Assembly: GCA_013213915.1 (NCBI GenBank)
Contig: JABSRK010000231.1
Span: forward strand, 1-5,977
Direction of reading: 5' to 3'
From: Planctomycetota bacterium
Lineage (GTDB): Bacteria > Planctomycetota > GCA-002687715
DNA: 5,977 nt
Part shown: positions 5,204 through 5,977 of the stretch, one piece after another
How the letters are laid out: the number at the start of each line of letters is the position of its first letter
Numbering within the stretch: position 1 is the stretch's first letter
Program-made: the position numbers and the translations under genes
Notes under the pieces: generated by a model
The model's input: only the letters and a program-made list of their open reading frames with translations
Database searches by the model: none
Told to the model about the DNA's origin: nothing

Positions 5204-5242
5204 TCCGTCCGCCCGCTCTGGTCTTCGGCGGCAACCGATCCG

Positions 5243-5977
5243 TCAATAGCCCACCTGCACGAGCGCAAGTCCATGCGCAGGCACCGTGTAGCCAGTTTCC
5301 TCACGTCGCTTCGATTGAAGTAACGCGGGTACGGTCCCGGCATCGCGCTTGCCCACCCCGACCTCGATGAGCGTCCCGGTGATGATCCGGACCATGTTGT
5401 AGAGGAACCCGGTCCCCACGACATCCACGTGGAGGAATCCACCGTCTCTCACCACTTGCGCCTCGAGGATGGTGCGAACGCAGGTCTTCTTCTGGTCTGC
5501 TTCACGCGCAAACGCAGAAAAGTCGTGTTCGCCGACAAAGCAGCGCGCGGCCTCCGCCATCGCCTCGTGATCCAGCGGTTGCGGAAAGTGATAGCTCACC
5601 AGCCTGGCGTGAGGACGCCGCGCGGGCGCGTTGAGAATCGTGTAGCGGTACTGCTTGTTCTTCGCGCTTCGTCGCGCATGGAAACCCGCGTCCGCCTCCT
5701 CGATCGAGAGCACCGCGATATCGGGAGGCAGGACCGCGTTGAGCCCGAGACGCAACTTCTCGACGTGGATGTCGCTCTCGACGCGGAACGACGCGACCTG
5801 GCCGAGCGCGTGCACTCCAGCGTCCGTACGCCCGGACCCTTCGACGACGACGCGCTCACGGGTGATGGTGTGGACGGCTTCCTCCAGGACTTCCTGGATG
5901 CCGAGCCCGTTCTTCTGACGCTCCCAGCCCACGTACGCAGTTCCGTCGTACTCGATAACGGTCTTGAGATTGCGTTC
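5243..5977 (-). CDS. truA: tRNA pseudouridine synthase A (5' end cut by window edge)
   Basis: TruA converts uridines 38-40 in the anticodon arm of tRNAs to pseudouridine in the cytoplasm. The visible 244 residues begin ERNLKTVIEYDGTAYVGW, which is the usual TruA N-terminus, so only a few codons including the start lie beyond the edge; the GTG at 5932 is internal and is not the start. The catalytic loop SGRTDAGVHALGQ is intact, with the catalytic Asp at visible residue 52 (E. coli Asp60). Later family blocks are present: FHARRSAKNKQYRY, the FLYNMVRIITGTL helix and a C-terminal PAHGLALVQV motif. The family is about 245-270 residues, so the protein is essentially full length. It ends 68 bases before hpf in the same orientation and could be cotranscribed with it. 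The catalytic residues give no reason to doubt activity. Confidence 0.96.
   Translation of the reverse strand, partial: ERNLKTVIEYDGTAYVGWERQKNGLGIQEVLEEAVHTITRERVVVEGSGRTDAGVHALGQVASFRVESDIHVEKLRLGLNAVLPPDIAVLSIEEADAGFHARRSAKNKQYRYTILNAPARRPHARLVSYHFPQPLDHEAMAEAARCFVGEHDFSAFAREADQKKTCVRTILEAQVVRDGGFLHVDVVGTGFLYNMVRIITGTLIEVGVGKRDAGTVPALLQSKRREETGYTVPAHGLALVQVGY

Noticed and set aside
4878..5442. Sigma-54 promoter upstream of hpf, expected from the rpoN-linked order
   Set aside because: I looked for a GG-N10-GC (TGGCAC-N5-TTGC) element between truA and hpf and in the end of truA, and saw none convincing.
1..5977. tRNA/rRNA genes, CRISPR repeats, insertion sequences, attachment sites
   Set aside because: I saw no cloverleaf, no regularly spaced repeats, no transposase fragments and no terminal inverted repeats; coding sequence accounts for almost the whole window.

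Overview
The window is a compact, GC-rich bacterial segment in which every gene I can support lies on the minus strand, so it reads from high to low coordinates. The plus-strand open frames are antisense shadows. There are no RNA genes, insertion sequences or CRISPR arrays. The organism looks like a diderm, high-GC bacterium. The secreted LamG-like protein and its C-terminal module recall large secreted-protein families of Planctomycetota and similar phyla, but that placement is inference and only moderately supported.

Layout, in transcription order: (1) 5977-5243, truA (tRNA pseudouridine synthase A), cut by the window edge within its first few codons. (2) A 68-bp gap holding a perfect TATAAT and a good ribosome binding site. 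(3) 5174-4878, a short ribosome hibernation factor (hpf), TTG start. (4) 4816-4352, a stand-alone PTS EIIA domain (ptsN-like). (5) 4359-3343, yvcK/glmR, TTG start, overlapping ptsN by 8 bases. (6) 3350-3066, HPr (ptsH), GTG start, overlapping yvcK by 8 bases. (7) 3069-1318, Enzyme I (ptsI), overlapping ptsH by 4 bases. (8) A 250-bp intergenic region with two inverted repeats, a near-consensus sigma-70 promoter, a small palindrome on its -35 box and an 11-base G tract. (9) 1067 to the window edge at 1, a secreted protein with a signal peptide, a LamG/concanavalin-A-like domain and the start of a second module; it runs out of the window.

Genes 3-7 look like one regulatory operon. Enzyme I takes phosphate from PEP, passes it to HPr and then to the EIIA protein. 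No membrane sugar permease (EIIB/EIIC) is encoded here, which suggests a regulatory rather than a transport PTS. Ribosome hibernation and YvcK (linked elsewhere to UDP-GlcNAc sensing and control of cell-wall precursor supply) are tied to the same transcript. The order hpf-ptsN-X-HPr matches the proteobacterial rpoN-region cluster hpf-ptsN-rapZ-npr, but the rapZ position is held by yvcK, an unrelated protein that in Firmicutes affects the same target, GlmS. This swap is the most interesting biological observation in the window. The secreted gene has its own promoter and is probably not part of the operon.
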